From the NCBI RefSeq assembly GCF_002272075.1, contig NZ_NPBJ01000003.1:310001-374000 (forward strand): a DNA stretch of 64,000 nt, read 5' to 3'. The DNA comes from Terribacillus saccharophilus (GTDB lineage: Bacteria; Bacillota; Bacilli; Bacillales; Amphibacillaceae). The notes under the pieces are model-generated. The model did no database searches. It was not told the origin of the DNA and saw nothing but the letters and a program-made list of their open reading frames with translations. Each line of letters starts with the position of its first letter. Within the stretch, counting starts at the first letter, position 1. Both the position numbers and the translations under genes were made by a program. Of the stretch, positions 52,923-62,520 are shown in pieces.

Positions 52923-55175
52923 GTGGCACAGACAGAGAAAACCCTGACCGAACAAGTGATTGCATGGAGTTCAATGGACATCTCACCGCCTCTATCAGAG
53001 ATAGAGGCGTTACGTATGGCATCAGAGCTTGATACAGAGGAAGAAGACTTAAGACAAGGCTTGTATCGTATCATCGCTTTTTACCGGATTATGCGCGTGC
53101 ATAAGCAGGATCCAATCAGCAGACAGCTGCTCGCTGCATCTGAGCGGACTCACCCAATCGTGATGGAGATCGACCAATTCGCACAAGTGAATCAATACTA
53201 CCAAGCATTGATGGACACAGATTTACCAGTATGGTCGATAAGGGAAACGGATTTCGATCCTGCAAAACTAAAGAAGTCTCAATCCTTGCACAGTCAGCTG
53301 ACGGATGCATTACAGGCATATCCGCGCAGAGTAGATGGGGCCAGCAAAGTTACATCGGCATATAACCGTTCTTATGAGGAATTGGAGGATTTGCTTGTCC
53401 TGCTGGAACAGACAATTGACACGATTGAAAATAGAAAGACAGGTTCGCCAGTTACAGCCATGAACGCAACAGTTCTGCAAATATTGAAATCCCTGACAGC
53501 TGTAAAGGAAGCGCTACCTGATGTTTTGAGTCAAGCGAGCGAGAGCCGTCCGCTAGAAGTGCTGGATGAGCTGATCGGTCTGCGTGATGTAAAGAAATAC
53601 ATTCACGACTATTACCATTATCTTCGGTATCAGCAGGAGAGAAAACAGTTTGGATTCCAGATGGTAGATGAACCGGGTCTTCATATGGTCATAACGGGCA
53701 ATCCCGGAACGGGTAAGACGACGATAGCTCGATTGCTGGCTAAGCTGTATCATCAGCTTGGTCTGTTAGAATCTGATCATGTTGTCGAAGTAAACCGCTC
53801 CCATTTGGTTGGTTCGTATCTTGGTCAGAGTGAGGAAAACACGACAAACTATGTGCGTCAGGCAATTGGAGGCGTGTTGTTCATAGATGAGGCTTATAGC
53901 TTGAAACGAGAAGGACAGAGCGGAAATGATTATGGACAGGCCGTGATCGATACCCTTGTTTACAGTATGACGAGCGGTGAATATGGCGGAAAATTCGCAG
54001 TCATTCTTGCTGGTTATCCTGAAGAGACCCGTCAGTTTCTATTTGCTAATCCGGGTCTTCGCAGCAGAATTCCGGATCAGAATTACATCGAGCTTCCGGA
54101 CTTCGAGACAGAGGAACTTCTGCAGATTGCAGAGAATACGGCACTAGCGAATGATTTCTTTTTTACAGAAGAAGCGCTGCGTCTTGTGAAGGATAATATC
54201 GAACAAGCACGCGTAGACGAGACATTCGGGAATGCCCGAACTGTAAGGGATATCGTGCTTCGGATCATCTTCCAAAAAGGAGCTGATCGAAAGCTGACGA
54301 CAGATTCCTGGATTGATCATATGACACTGTCACAGCAAGATGTGAAAGATCCAAAACAGAACGAAAATGAATCAGAGCCCTTGCAGCAGCTGGAACAGCT
54401 GATCGGTCTGCAATCTTTAAAGGAAGAAGTGAAAAAATTATCTTCTTTTGTTCAAATTCAGCAGGCGCGAAAAAGTAAAGGATCTCCTGCAGTACCAATT
54501 CAGCTGCATGCTGTTTTTACTGGTAATCCTGGAACGGGTAAAACGACGATTGCTAAAATCTACGCTGCTATCCTGAAAGAGCGCGGATTGCTGAAGCGAG
54601 GACATTTGGTCGTTGCTTCGCGAAGCGATTTGGTGGCGGGTTATGTTGGCCAAACAGCTGCGAAAACAAAAACAGTCATCCGTGATGCGCTTGGCGGAGT
54701 ATTATTCATTGATGAAGCGTACAGCTTGTTTCGTGGTTCACAAGACTTTGGAAAAGAAGTAATCGACACGCTTGTAGATGAGATGACGAAGCATAATGAA
54801 AACTTGGTAGTGGTTCTTGCTGGGTATCAGCAGGAGATGAAGCAATTTATCGACAGTAATCCAGGGCTTGCTTCTCGTTTTAAGAAGTATTTTATCTTCC
54901 CAGATTATAATAGTGAAGAGCTCGTCGCGATCTTTAAGCATGCAATGGAAAATTATGCGTATACACTTTCAGAAGAAGCGGAAGCTTTCCTGAAAAATCA
55001 GCTTGATGCAGTAACAGTAGCAGGTAATGCCAGATTCGTTACGAATCTCTTGGACGAAGCAATCCAGTTCCAGTCACTTCGACTTGTAGAAGCCCAAGAG
55101 CAGACGGAAATGGATGTGCTCGAGAAGAAAGATATAGAAAATGCTTGGGAAATGGTTAGGAGAAGTGCTTTATGA
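52923..55175 (+). CDS. Tandem CbbX/SpoVK-type AAA+ ATPase
   Basis: A 750-residue protein. The first 220 residues are helical and unlike any family I know. Two CbbX-type AAA+ modules follow: Walker A GNPGTGKTT near residues 259 and 534, Walker B GGVLFIDEAYSL in both, and sensor-2 lids with FGNARTVRDIV and GNARFVTNLLDEA. Both modules keep all catalytic motifs and resemble SpoVK encoded at 18519. Related ATPases include rubisco activase CbbX and EccA of type VII secretion; no such partner is nearby. It starts GTG 52923 after AAAAGGGGG and overlaps yneP by four bases. The B. subtilis genes sspN and tlp that occupy this gap are missing. Confidence 0.88.
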   Translation: MAQTEKTLTEQVIAWSSMDISPPLSEIEALRMASELDTEEEDLRQGLYRIIAFYRIMRVHKQDPISRQLLAASERTHPIVMEIDQFAQVNQYYQALMDTDLPVWSIRETDFDPAKLKKSQSLHSQLTDALQAYPRRVDGASKVTSAYNRSYEELEDLLVLLEQTIDTIENRKTGSPVTAMNATVLQILKSLTAVKEALPDVLSQASESRPLEVLDELIGLRDVKKYIHDYYHYLRYQQERKQFGFQMVDEPGLHMVITGNPGTGKTTIARLLAKLYHQLGLLESDHVVEVNRSHLVGSYLGQSEENTTNYVRQAIGGVLFIDEAYSLKREGQSGNDYGQAVIDTLVYSMTSGEYGGKFAVILAGYPEETRQFLFANPGLRSRIPDQNYIELPDFETEELLQIAENTALANDFFFTEEALRLVKDNIEQARVDETFGNARTVRDIVLRIIFQKGADRKLTTDSWIDHMTLSQQDVKDPKQNENESEPLQQLEQLIGLQSLKEEVKKLSSFVQIQQARKSKGSPAVPIQLHAVFTGNPGTGKTTIAKIYAAILKERGLLKRGHLVVASRSDLVAGYVGQTAAKTKTVIRDALGGVLFIDEAYSLFRGSQDFGKEVIDTLVDEMTKHNENLVVVLAGYQQEMKQFIDSNPGLASRFKKYFIFPDYNSEELVAIFKHAMENYAYTLSEEAEAFLKNQLDAVTVAGNARFVTNLLDEAIQFQSLRLVEAQEQTEMDVLEKKDIENAWEMVRRSAL

Positions 55176-55591
55176 AAAAATCAACATCAGAAATAAATGT
55201 AAGATACGGAGAGACCGATCAAATGGGCGTTGTGTATCACGTGAATTACCTCGTTTGGTTTGAGATTGGTCGAACCGACTTTATTGAGACATTAGGCCTG
55301 CGCTATGCAGCAATGGAGGATGACGGCTTTCTTTCCCCAGTTGTGGATGCAAAATTGAATTTCCATTATCCTGTTCGGTACGGAGAAAAGCCGGTCGTGG
55401 AAACGTGGCTTCGTTCTTATGATGGCATTCGGACGATGTATGGCTACGAAATCAAAAATGAAGAGGGTAAGCTTTGTGTTTCCGGAACGTCGACTCATAC
55501 GGTCGTGAAAAAGGAAACCTTCCGTCCGGTGTCCATTCGTCGTTCCCTGCCGGAATGGCATGCTGCATATTCAAAAGCTGTGGAAGCATAA
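55172..55591 (+). CDS. yneP: Acyl-CoA thioesterase YneP
   Basis: A 139-residue hotdog-fold thioesterase. VRYGETDQMGVVYHVNYLVW carries the 4HBT-type active site with the catalytic Asp. It overlaps the AAA gene (ATGA), implying coupled translation. Substrate unknown. Confidence 0.92.
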   Translation: MKKSTSEINVRYGETDQMGVVYHVNYLVWFEIGRTDFIETLGLRYAAMEDDGFLSPVVDAKLNFHYPVRYGEKPVVETWLRSYDGIRTMYGYEIKNEEGKLCVSGTSTHTVVKKETFRPVSIRRSLPEWHAAYSKAVEA

Positions 55592-55594
55592 CAG

Positions 55595-55912
55595 ATGGCA
55601 TTTGGGATCAGGCGTAATGAACTGAAAATATGGAAGGAGCGTGTACGCAAAGGGGAGATAGCTTTTTTGACTCACTATTGGCTGGACGCGCGATTTCCTG
55701 AAGCAAAGACAGTGACAAAAGCAGGCTGTGCCGACCGGCAGAAGCTGATAGATTGGGGAGCGCAGTATGGTTTGCAGGAAGCTTGGATCGATGAGCATGA
55801 GGAACTGCTGCATTTCGATCTAATCGGTGACTATCAGCTTCGTATACTCCAGGCAGAACAGCAATGGGAGCAGCTGGAGAGATTTCAGCTCTTACAAAAT
55901 AAAAAGCAGTAA
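55595..55912 (+). CDS. yneQ: Conserved protein YneQ
   Basis: A 105-residue soluble protein starting MAFGIRRNELKIWKERVRKG, then EIAFLTHYWLDARFPEAKTV and KAGC, matching YneQ of Bacillus. It follows yneP by 3 bases. Function unknown. Its end lies inside a bidirectional terminator facing yidD. Confidence 0.9.
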   Translation: MAFGIRRNELKIWKERVRKGEIAFLTHYWLDARFPEAKTVTKAGCADRQKLIDWGAQYGLQEAWIDEHEELLHFDLIGDYQLRILQAEQQWEQLERFQLLQNKKQ

Positions 55913-55937
55913 TCCTTTTGGGATTACTGCTTTTTTT
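55901..55937. terminator. Bidirectional terminator between yneQ and yidD
   Basis: A 15-bp perfect stem (AAAAAGCAGTAATCC and complement), with A-runs on the left and T-runs on the right, between convergent genes. Confidence 0.9.
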
Positions 55938-56169
55938 CATGATGGTGCTCACACGTTGTACCAGGCACAGGATCAAATCCGCCACGGTGAAAAGGGTGGC
56001 ATTTAGAAATACGTTTAATAGTGAGCCAGCCGCCCTTCCATGCACCATACTGCTTGATTGCCTCCAGCCCATATTGAGAGCATGTCGGATAAAAACGGCA
56101 GGAGGGCGGTGTTACAGGGCTGATAAATCGGCGATAGAAACGGATCAAGGCTAAAAATACCTTGTCCAT
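55924..56169 (-). CDS. yidD: Membrane protein insertion efficiency factor YidD
   Basis: An 81-residue protein with the YidD pattern: [40 protein letters not shown] and [14 protein letters not shown]. It assists membrane protein insertion at the inner membrane. It starts 4 bases after folE2, so the two form one transcript. In many genomes yidD is near rnpA-yidC; this folE2 linkage is different. Confidence 0.92.
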   Translation of the reverse strand: MDKVFLALIRFYRRFISPVTPPSCRFYPTCSQYGLEAIKQYGAWKGGWLTIKRISKCHPFHRGGFDPVPGTTCEHHHEKKQ

Positions 56170-56173
56170 TTGC

Positions 56174-57106
56174 TTACTCCTCTTCGTCGCGTTTGTCGTA
56201 GCTTAATGTGGCTACAGCGTCATGCAGGTGGATGGATTCTTCGTTACTGCATGATACAGTGAATTTCTCCACATAATCGAGCTCATACAAATCAGCTGCA
56301 ACAAGACGGACCATATCCTCGACAAAGCGCGGGTTTTCGTAGGCAGTTTCGGTAACCATTTTCTCATCCGGACGCTTCAGGACAGGGTGAATACGTGCGC
56401 TCGCATTGCTTTCGGCAGCTTCGAGCAAGTCTTCTTTCCAGTCACGAACGTCTTCATCGAACGCATCTGTCAACTGCACTTCCATGGAGACGATGCCGCG
56501 CTGGTTATGTGCGCTGTATTCGCTGATTTCTTTCGAGCATGGACATAGTGTTGTCACTGTGCCGGAAAGCTTAGCTGTCGTGCGGAAGCCGGTATGTTTG
56601 TCATAAGCTACTTCAAGCGTAGCATCCGCATGATTTAATCCAGTCATACCGGAAGCAGGGCCGCTTCGCTCAAAGAACCATGGAAATGTCACTTTAACAC
56701 GCGCATCCTCTTGTTTCAGGCGGTCTGCAAGCTCTGCAACGAATGTCTGTAAGCTTTTAACTGATACAGTAAATCCGTTCTTATGATACAAATCTAGCTG
56801 TTCTGTGAACCGGCTCATATTCGTACCTTTGCTATCCTGCTGTATGCTGGAGGTGAATTCGAACGTTCCGATTGTGGTCTGCATAGCAGGACGCGTATTG
56901 CTGATCACTTGGATCGGATGTTTTACTTTCGCAATGCCGACTGCATCTATATGGAAAAGAAAGTTCTTTTTCGTATTTTGTAAGTCAGCCATATCGGCTT
57001 TGTTTTCTGGTTTCGTCTTCTTGCCTGGCACAACGGAGCCGAACAATTTATGACGTTCTGCCTTTGATGGCAGCTGTTTTTTAGTTAGTGTGTGTAGGTG
57101 TTGCAT
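56174..57106 (-). CDS. folE2: GTP cyclohydrolase FolE2
   Basis: A 310-residue type IB GTP cyclohydrolase, the zinc-independent first enzyme of folate synthesis. The catalytic Cys is in [11 protein letters not shown] near residue 190, and NQRG and [17 protein letters not shown] are family motifs. In B. subtilis a folE2 is induced under zinc limitation by Zur; I found no Zur box here by eye. The ATG follows AAAGGAG. Confidence 0.93.
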   Translation of the reverse strand: MQHLHTLTKKQLPSKAERHKLFGSVVPGKKTKPENKADMADLQNTKKNFLFHIDAVGIAKVKHPIQVISNTRPAMQTTIGTFEFTSSIQQDSKGTNMSRFTEQLDLYHKNGFTVSVKSLQTFVAELADRLKQEDARVKVTFPWFFERSGPASGMTGLNHADATLEVAYDKHTGFRTTAKLSGTVTTLCPCSKEISEYSAHNQRGIVSMEVQLTDAFDEDVRDWKEDLLEAAESNASARIHPVLKRPDEKMVTETAYENPRFVEDMVRLVAADLYELDYVEKFTVSCSNEESIHLHDAVATLSYDKRDEEE

Positions 57107-57221
57107 AATTGTACTCCTTTCAAAGTCGCATGGACTAGCTTAAAGTATACCCGATGCTAAGCTCGCAATTCAATTGTCTGAACCGAGTAATCCGGGAAAA
57201 TGAAAAAAACAATCCCGCTGC

Positions 57222-57824
57222 TTACTTGGAATTGTTTTTCACGAGGAATGACGCTTTCGGTTCTTCACGTCTGATGATACGGACAATATTCTGTCTATGT
57301 TTATAGAGGATGAATATAGCCAGCAATCCGAGAACGATAGAAAGCACGATATCCTGTGTAATAAAGAGCGAGACAACAACGCCGACAATGCCTGCTGTCA
57401 TGGAAGCAAGAGACACATATTTGCTGATGAGCAGCACGATGACGAAACTTGCAATAATAATGGCGAACAGCAAGGCATTTACGCCTAGTATAATTCCAGC
57501 TGAAGTCGCAACAGCCTTTCCGCCTTTGAATCGGGCGAATACCGGATAAACGTGTCCGATGACCGCTCCAAGACCGATGACGAGCAGATATAAGTCGAAC
57601 CCGAACAAAACGGGCAAAATAGTGGCGATTGTCCCTTTCAAGATGTCTGCAATCAAAACAATTATTCCGGCTTTCTTCCCGAGTATCCGGAATGTGTTTG
57701 TCGCACCAAGATTACCGCTTCCATGCTCTCTTACATCTATATTGTAGCCTACTTTTCCGACAATCAGGGCAGATGGAATTGAACCGATCAAATAGGCGAG
57801 CAGGATGAATAACACGTATTCCAT
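57222..57824 (-). CDS. plsY: Glycerol-3-phosphate acyltransferase PlsY
   Basis: A 200-residue membrane enzyme that acylates glycerol-3-phosphate with acyl-phosphate, the first step of phospholipid synthesis. Conserved loops: [42 protein letters not shown] and [13 protein letters not shown] 57824 has AAAGGAGA at proper spacing; an ATG at 57830 is too close. In B. subtilis (yneS) it is also near parE. Confidence 0.95.
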   Translation of the reverse strand: MEYVLFILLAYLIGSIPSALIVGKVGYNIDVREHGSGNLGATNTFRILGKKAGIIVLIADILKGTIATILPVLFGFDLYLLVIGLGAVIGHVYPVFARFKGGKAVATSAGIILGVNALLFAIIIASFVIVLLISKYVSLASMTAGIVGVVVSLFITQDIVLSIVLGLLAIFILYKHRQNIVRIIRREEPKASFLVKNNSK

Positions 57825-57978
57825 ATACATTCTCCTTTAACAACAAAACGTTCCTGTTACTTGCTTATCCATTTTAGCACGAAGTATCATGGAAGGGCAT
57901 AACTTTTTATATAGTATAGGATTAAATCCCTACGTGCAAGGGTATGAGAACACGTAGTACATAATACGAGGTGAAGAT

Positions 57979-59046
57979 ATGATTGAATTCAAAGGCGTAC
58001 AAAAGACTTACCCCGATGGAACTGTGGCCATCAAAAATTTCAATCTGGAGATAAAGGAGGGGGAACTTCTCACACTCATAGGGCCAAGCGGCTGCGGCAA
58101 GACTACGACGATGAAAATGATTAACCGGCTTGTTGAACCAACAGCAGGTGATATATACATAAACGGAAAACAATTGAAAGAATACAACATACACGAACTG
58201 CGTTGGAATATCGGCTATGTTCTGCAGCAGATTGCTTTATTTCCGCATATGACTGTAGAAGAAAACATTGCTGTTGTTCCAGAAATGAAAAAATGGAAGA
58301 AGAAAGAAATTCACGATCGTGCAAAAGAATTAATGCAGATGGTGGGGATGGAGCCTTCCATCTATATGAAAAAGAAGCCTTCTGAACTATCCGGTGGCCA
58401 GCAGCAGCGAGTCGGAGTGATTCGAGCCCTCGCTGCCGATCCGCAAATTTTGCTGATGGATGAGCCTTTCAGTGCATTGGATCCAATCAGCAGAGAAGGG
58501 CTGCAAAAGGATATCCGTAAATTACAGAAGCAGATTAAGAAGACGATTGTTTTCGTAACGCATGATATTGATGAAGCAACAGCGTTGGGTGATCGGATCT
58601 GTCTCATGAATGCTGGTGAAATCATCCAAGTGGATACACCGCAGAAACTGATACTCGAGCCTCGTGATTCCTTCGTCCGCAACTTTATAGGAGATAAAAA
58701 ATCACCGTGGCAGACTGCGGTAGATATTGTAGCTTCCCAAACAGTTTCGCGTATTCTGACACAAACGGCATACGAAGAAGGCAATTTTGACTCGGAGCAA
58801 GCTTATATTCTATCAAGTGATGACGGACAAGTATTGTGTGCGGTGGAGCATGGCAAACAGCAAAATGTCATGGAAATTCCAAATGACATGAATGTATTGG
58901 AAGCAGTCAGTGTATTTGAAAATACCGGAACTAGCATCCTTCCTGTCACGAAGAACAATGAACTGATTGGTACACTTACGCAGCAGGAGCTACTCACGTA
59001 TCTAGCGAGTAAAACGGAAGTCAAGAACGGGGTGGTTACACAATGA
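57979..59046 (+). CDS. Osmoprotectant/ergothioneine-type ABC transporter ATPase
   Basis: A 355-residue ATPase of the OpuCA/ProV/EgtV class. It has Walker A GPSGCGKTT at about 35-43, the Q loop, signature LSGGQQQR, Walker B ILLMDEP and the switch His in VTHDIDE. A C-terminal CBS module (AVSVFENTGTSILPVTKNNELIGTL) is present, which in OpuA-type systems senses ionic strength or cyclic di-AMP. Its stop overlaps the next start (ATGA). Confidence 0.9.
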   Translation: MIEFKGVQKTYPDGTVAIKNFNLEIKEGELLTLIGPSGCGKTTTMKMINRLVEPTAGDIYINGKQLKEYNIHELRWNIGYVLQQIALFPHMTVEENIAVVPEMKKWKKKEIHDRAKELMQMVGMEPSIYMKKKPSELSGGQQQRVGVIRALAADPQILLMDEPFSALDPISREGLQKDIRKLQKQIKKTIVFVTHDIDEATALGDRICLMNAGEIIQVDTPQKLILEPRDSFVRNFIGDKKSPWQTAVDIVASQTVSRILTQTAYEEGNFDSEQAYILSSDDGQVLCAVEHGKQQNVMEIPNDMNVLEAVSVFENTGTSILPVTKNNELIGTLTQQELLTYLASKTEVKNGVVTQ

Positions 59047-60563
59047 ACGCATTCTTAGACGTATTCGAGCAGCGAAGTGATTCCTTTTGGACAGCTTTAG
59101 GTGAACACTTGCAAATATCTATCATTGCTTTGCTTATCAGTATAGCAATTGCAGTACCGCTTGGTCTCCTGCTCAGCCGCTCCAAAAAGCTGGCTGAACC
59201 GATTATAGCAGTAGCAGCAGTTCTGCAGACAATCCCTAGTCTCGCTATTTTGGCTTTTTTGATTCCATTGATAGGCATTGGGACAAAGCCTGCAGTAGTA
59301 GCACTTATCATTTATGCACTTCTTCCGATACTTCGCAATACATATACCGGTATCGCTGAAGTGGATCCGGCTTTAAAGGAAGCAGCAACAGGAATGGGGA
59401 TGAACAGTTTCCGCCGTCTTCGCAAAGTAGAGCTTCCGCTCGCGATGCCGATCATTATGGCAGGTATACGGACTGCGATGGTCATGATTGTTGGGACTAC
59501 TACTATTGCTGCTTTAATTGGCGCCGGCGGTCTCGGAGAACTAATCTTATTAGGAATTGATCGTGGCGGTGATGTAAATCTCATTCTGCTTGGTGCGATT
59601 CCGGCAGCTTTGCTTGCTATTCTGTTGGATTTGGTCATACGAATTTTCGAGCGGACGAGCCGAAAGTTTGGCTTCAAATCATTGGCTGTATTGCTTCTCG
59701 TAGCTATAATCGGTGTCGTTACACCGTTTGTGGTTGCAAAAGATAACCAGCCTGATCTTGTAATCGGCGGGAAACTGAATGCAGAGCCTACCATTTTGAT
59801 CAATATGTATAAACTTCTTATTGAGGATCAGTCAGACTTGCAGGTTGAATTGGAACCGAATCTAGGAAAAACAGACTTCCTGTTTGAAGCGTTAAAAAGC
59901 GGCAGTATTGATATTTATCCGGAATTCAGCGGTACTGCATTAGTAACATTAGCAGGGGAACAAGCAGAAAGTAATGACGGTCAGGAAGTGTACGAGCAGG
60001 CGAAAGATGCTATGAGTGAATCGTACGACATGGCATATCTGGAGCCGATGGCGTACAATAATACGTATACACTTGCAGTGAAGCGATCATTTGCAGAAGA
60101 AAACGACTTACAGACGATTGCGGACCTTCGCAAAATGGATGATGAGATGACAGCTGGATTCACATTGGAATTCAGTGATCGGGAAGACGGCTATTTAGGT
60201 ATTCAGGACCTCTATGGAGTCGAATTTGGTGAGCTGAGTACGTTGGATCCTGGTATACGTCAGCAAGCGATTGAAGCTGATGATGTAGATATTATTGATG
60301 CCTATTCGACAGACAGTTATATTAGAGACTTGGATCTTGTCACATTGGACGATCCGGAAAACCTGTTCCCGCCATACCAAGGCGCTCCGCTGATGCGTCA
60401 GGAGACGCTTGATGAATACCCAGAGCTTGCTGACATATTGGGGCAGCTAGCGGGTAAGATAACAGATGAGCAAATGACAGAGATGAATTACCAAGTCGAT
60501 TTCGAAAAGAAACAGGCAGAGGATGTAGCAAGAGAATTCCTCGAGCAGGAAGGTTTACTCTAA
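59043..60563 (+). CDS. Fused permease and substrate-binding protein of the same ABC transporter
   Basis: A 506-residue fusion. Residues about 1-235 form the permease with six helices and the EAA loop (TGIAEVDPALKEAATGMGMN). A further helix leads to an extracellular OpuAC-type binding domain (about 240-506: IGGKLNAEPTILINMYKLLI, SGSIDIYPEFSGTALVTLAG). Fused systems of this build include EgtU (ergothioneine), BilEB and OpuF (betaines). The binding-pocket residues cannot be assigned by eye, so the ligand stays open between betaine-type osmolytes and ergothioneine. With the ATPase gene this is a complete two-gene importer. Confidence 0.88.
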   Translation: MNAFLDVFEQRSDSFWTALGEHLQISIIALLISIAIAVPLGLLLSRSKKLAEPIIAVAAVLQTIPSLAILAFLIPLIGIGTKPAVVALIIYALLPILRNTYTGIAEVDPALKEAATGMGMNSFRRLRKVELPLAMPIIMAGIRTAMVMIVGTTTIAALIGAGGLGELILLGIDRGGDVNLILLGAIPAALLAILLDLVIRIFERTSRKFGFKSLAVLLLVAIIGVVTPFVVAKDNQPDLVIGGKLNAEPTILINMYKLLIEDQSDLQVELEPNLGKTDFLFEALKSGSIDIYPEFSGTALVTLAGEQAESNDGQEVYEQAKDAMSESYDMAYLEPMAYNNTYTLAVKRSFAEENDLQTIADLRKMDDEMTAGFTLEFSDREDGYLGIQDLYGVEFGELSTLDPGIRQQAIEADDVDIIDAYSTDSYIRDLDLVTLDDPENLFPPYQGAPLMRQETLDEYPELADILGQLAGKITDEQMTEMNYQVDFEKKQAEDVAREFLEQEGLL

Positions 60564-60579
60564 GGAAAGGGGCATGAAA

Positions 60580-61008
60580 ATGACATTTCAGAATCCAGAA
60601 AATGAACAGATTCGTGACATACTAGTCAACGCGAAGACGATTGCGGTAGTGGGTTTGTCCGATTCCCCGGCCCGCACGTCTTATGGTGTATCTCGGGCGA
60701 TGCAGCAGGCTGGCTATAAGATTATCCCCGTCAATCCGAACGTGACCGAAGTTCTTGGCGAGAAAGCTTATCCGAGTTTGGCTGATGTACCTGATGAGAT
60801 TGATATTATCAATGTATTTCGTAGGTCAGAATTTCTGCCAGAATTAGCAAGAGAAGCGAGCAAGACGAATGCCCGTATCTTTTGGACCCAGCAAGGTGTC
60901 TACGATGAAGGAGCGGCCTCTTATTTAGAACAGGAAGGTTTTACGGTCTTGATGGATCTATGCATCAAGGTCGCTCATAGTGTGCTTGTTGGACCTACAC
61001 GCAATTGA
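60580..61008 (+). CDS. yneT: CoA-binding domain protein YneT
   Basis: A 142-residue Rossmann-fold CoA_binding protein: IAVVGLSDSPARTSYGVSRA at the nucleotide loop, IPVNPNVTEVLGEKAYPSL and WTQQGVYDE. Family members bind CoA or related nucleotides; the role is unknown. AAGGAAAGGGG favours ATG 60580 over ATG 60574. It precedes parE in B. subtilis; here selO intervenes. Confidence 0.9.
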   Translation: MTFQNPENEQIRDILVNAKTIAVVGLSDSPARTSYGVSRAMQQAGYKIIPVNPNVTEVLGEKAYPSLADVPDEIDIINVFRRSEFLPELAREASKTNARIFWTQQGVYDEGAASYLEQEGFTVLMDLCIKVAHSVLVGPTRN

Positions 61009-61012
61009 CTTT

Positions 61013-61046
61013 ACCCCATCTGCTCCTTGCAGATGGGGTTCTTGTA
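61013..61046 (+). terminator. yneT terminator
   Basis: An 11-bp perfect stem (ACCCCATCTGC/GCAGATGGGGT), loop TCCTT, then TCTTGT. Confidence 0.8.
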
Positions 61047-61095
61047 TCATTAGCGTATACTAGAACTAATGCAGATGATAAAAGGAGGAATAAAC

Positions 61096-62520
61096 ATGGA
61101 CTTAGATGGTAAATTGCATAACTCCTACACGGCATTGCCTGAAGCTTTTTACACCAAGATGGAACCTAATCCGGTCAGTGAACCGAAGATGGTGAAATGG
61201 AACGAAAAGCTAGCAGCGCATCTAGGAATCCAACAGGAAGGTGTACTCGATACGTTGGCGGGCAGCACTTTTCCTCAGGGAGCAAGTCCGATCGCGCAAG
61301 CATACGCAGGTCATCAATTCGGCAATTTCACAATGCTTGGTGACGGACGGGCTATCCTTCTGGGTGAATGGCAAAACCAGTCAGGGGAGAAAGTGGATAT
61401 CCAGCTGAAAGGCGCAGGACGCACGCCTTATTCCAGAGGAGGTGACGGTCGTGCAGCACTCGGGCCGATGCTTAGGGAATATGTGATCAGTGAAGCAATG
61501 CATGGGCTTGGTATCCCGACAACACGCAGCTTGGCTGTTGTTGCAACAGGTGAACCTATCTACCGGGAAACCGAATTGCCCGGTGCAGTACTTACTAGGA
61601 TAGCTGCAAGCCATATTCGCGTTGGGACGTTCGAATATGCAAGAAGATTTTGTTCGGAGCTTGAGCTGAAGGCTTTGGCAGATTACAGTATAAAGCGTCA
61701 CTATCCAGAGATTGCAGATCAGCCAGATACCTATGTGCAATTTTTCCAAGCAGTTGTGGAACGACAGGCTGCACTGCTTGCTAAGTGGGTTAGTGTAGGG
61801 TTTATCCACGGTGTGATGAATACGGACAATATGACGATTAGCGGAGAAACGATAGATTACGGACCGTGTGCCTTCCTTGATAGGTATGAACCGATGACAG
61901 TATACAGCTCAATTGATGTCCAAGGGCGTTATGCATACGCCAATCAGCCCCCGATTGCAGCCTGGAACTTAGCTCGTTTTGCGGAAGCAGTGCTTCCGCT
62001 TTTCGATGAAGTACCAGAAAAAGCTGTGAAGAAAGCTGAGGATATTTTGCGTGAATTTCCGCGTTTATACAGAAAATCATGGCTTGACATTATGTACCGG
62101 AAAATCGGTATAGTAAATGTAAGAGATGGCGATGAAGCCCTCGTTGAGGATTTGCTGGAGTGGATGGAGCAAGCAGAAGTGGATTACACGAATACATTTC
62201 GCGCATTGACCACAGGGGACACAGCTTCAATGGAACAAGCAGAAGGCTTCCGTTCATGGAAAGAGCGCTGGGAAGATCGAATGGCTTCAGAAGGAATCAA
62301 AGCTGCTCATGAGATGATGCGAAGTTTTAATCCGAATGTGATCCCCCGAAATCACTTGGTGGAAGAAGCATTAGAGGCTGCAGGAAACGGCGATTACACG
62401 TTGTTTAATCGACTTTGTGAGATTGTTTCCGATCCTTACGGTGATACGTCTATTGATCCAAAATATACAGAAGACCCGCCAGAACCAGAAGAACCGTTTC
62501 AGACATTTTGTGGAACATGA
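61096..62520 (+). CDS. selO: Protein adenylyltransferase SelO
   Basis: A 474-residue pseudokinase-fold enzyme that transfers AMP from ATP to Ser/Thr/Tyr of redox proteins. Family motifs: YAGHQFGNFTMLGDGRAILL, QLKGAGRTPYSRGGDGRAAL with the catalytic loop, and GVMNTDNMTISGETIDYGPC as the metal-binding region. ATG 61096 follows AAAGGAGG. It lies between yneT and parE, where B. subtilis has nothing comparable. Confidence 0.93.
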   Translation: MDLDGKLHNSYTALPEAFYTKMEPNPVSEPKMVKWNEKLAAHLGIQQEGVLDTLAGSTFPQGASPIAQAYAGHQFGNFTMLGDGRAILLGEWQNQSGEKVDIQLKGAGRTPYSRGGDGRAALGPMLREYVISEAMHGLGIPTTRSLAVVATGEPIYRETELPGAVLTRIAASHIRVGTFEYARRFCSELELKALADYSIKRHYPEIADQPDTYVQFFQAVVERQAALLAKWVSVGFIHGVMNTDNMTISGETIDYGPCAFLDRYEPMTVYSSIDVQGRYAYANQPPIAAWNLARFAEAVLPLFDEVPEKAVKKAEDILREFPRLYRKSWLDIMYRKIGIVNVRDGDEALVEDLLEWMEQAEVDYTNTFRALTTGDTASMEQAEGFRSWKERWEDRMASEGIKAAHEMMRSFNPNVIPRNHLVEEALEAAGNGDYTLFNRLCEIVSDPYGDTSIDPKYTEDPPEPEEPFQTFCGT

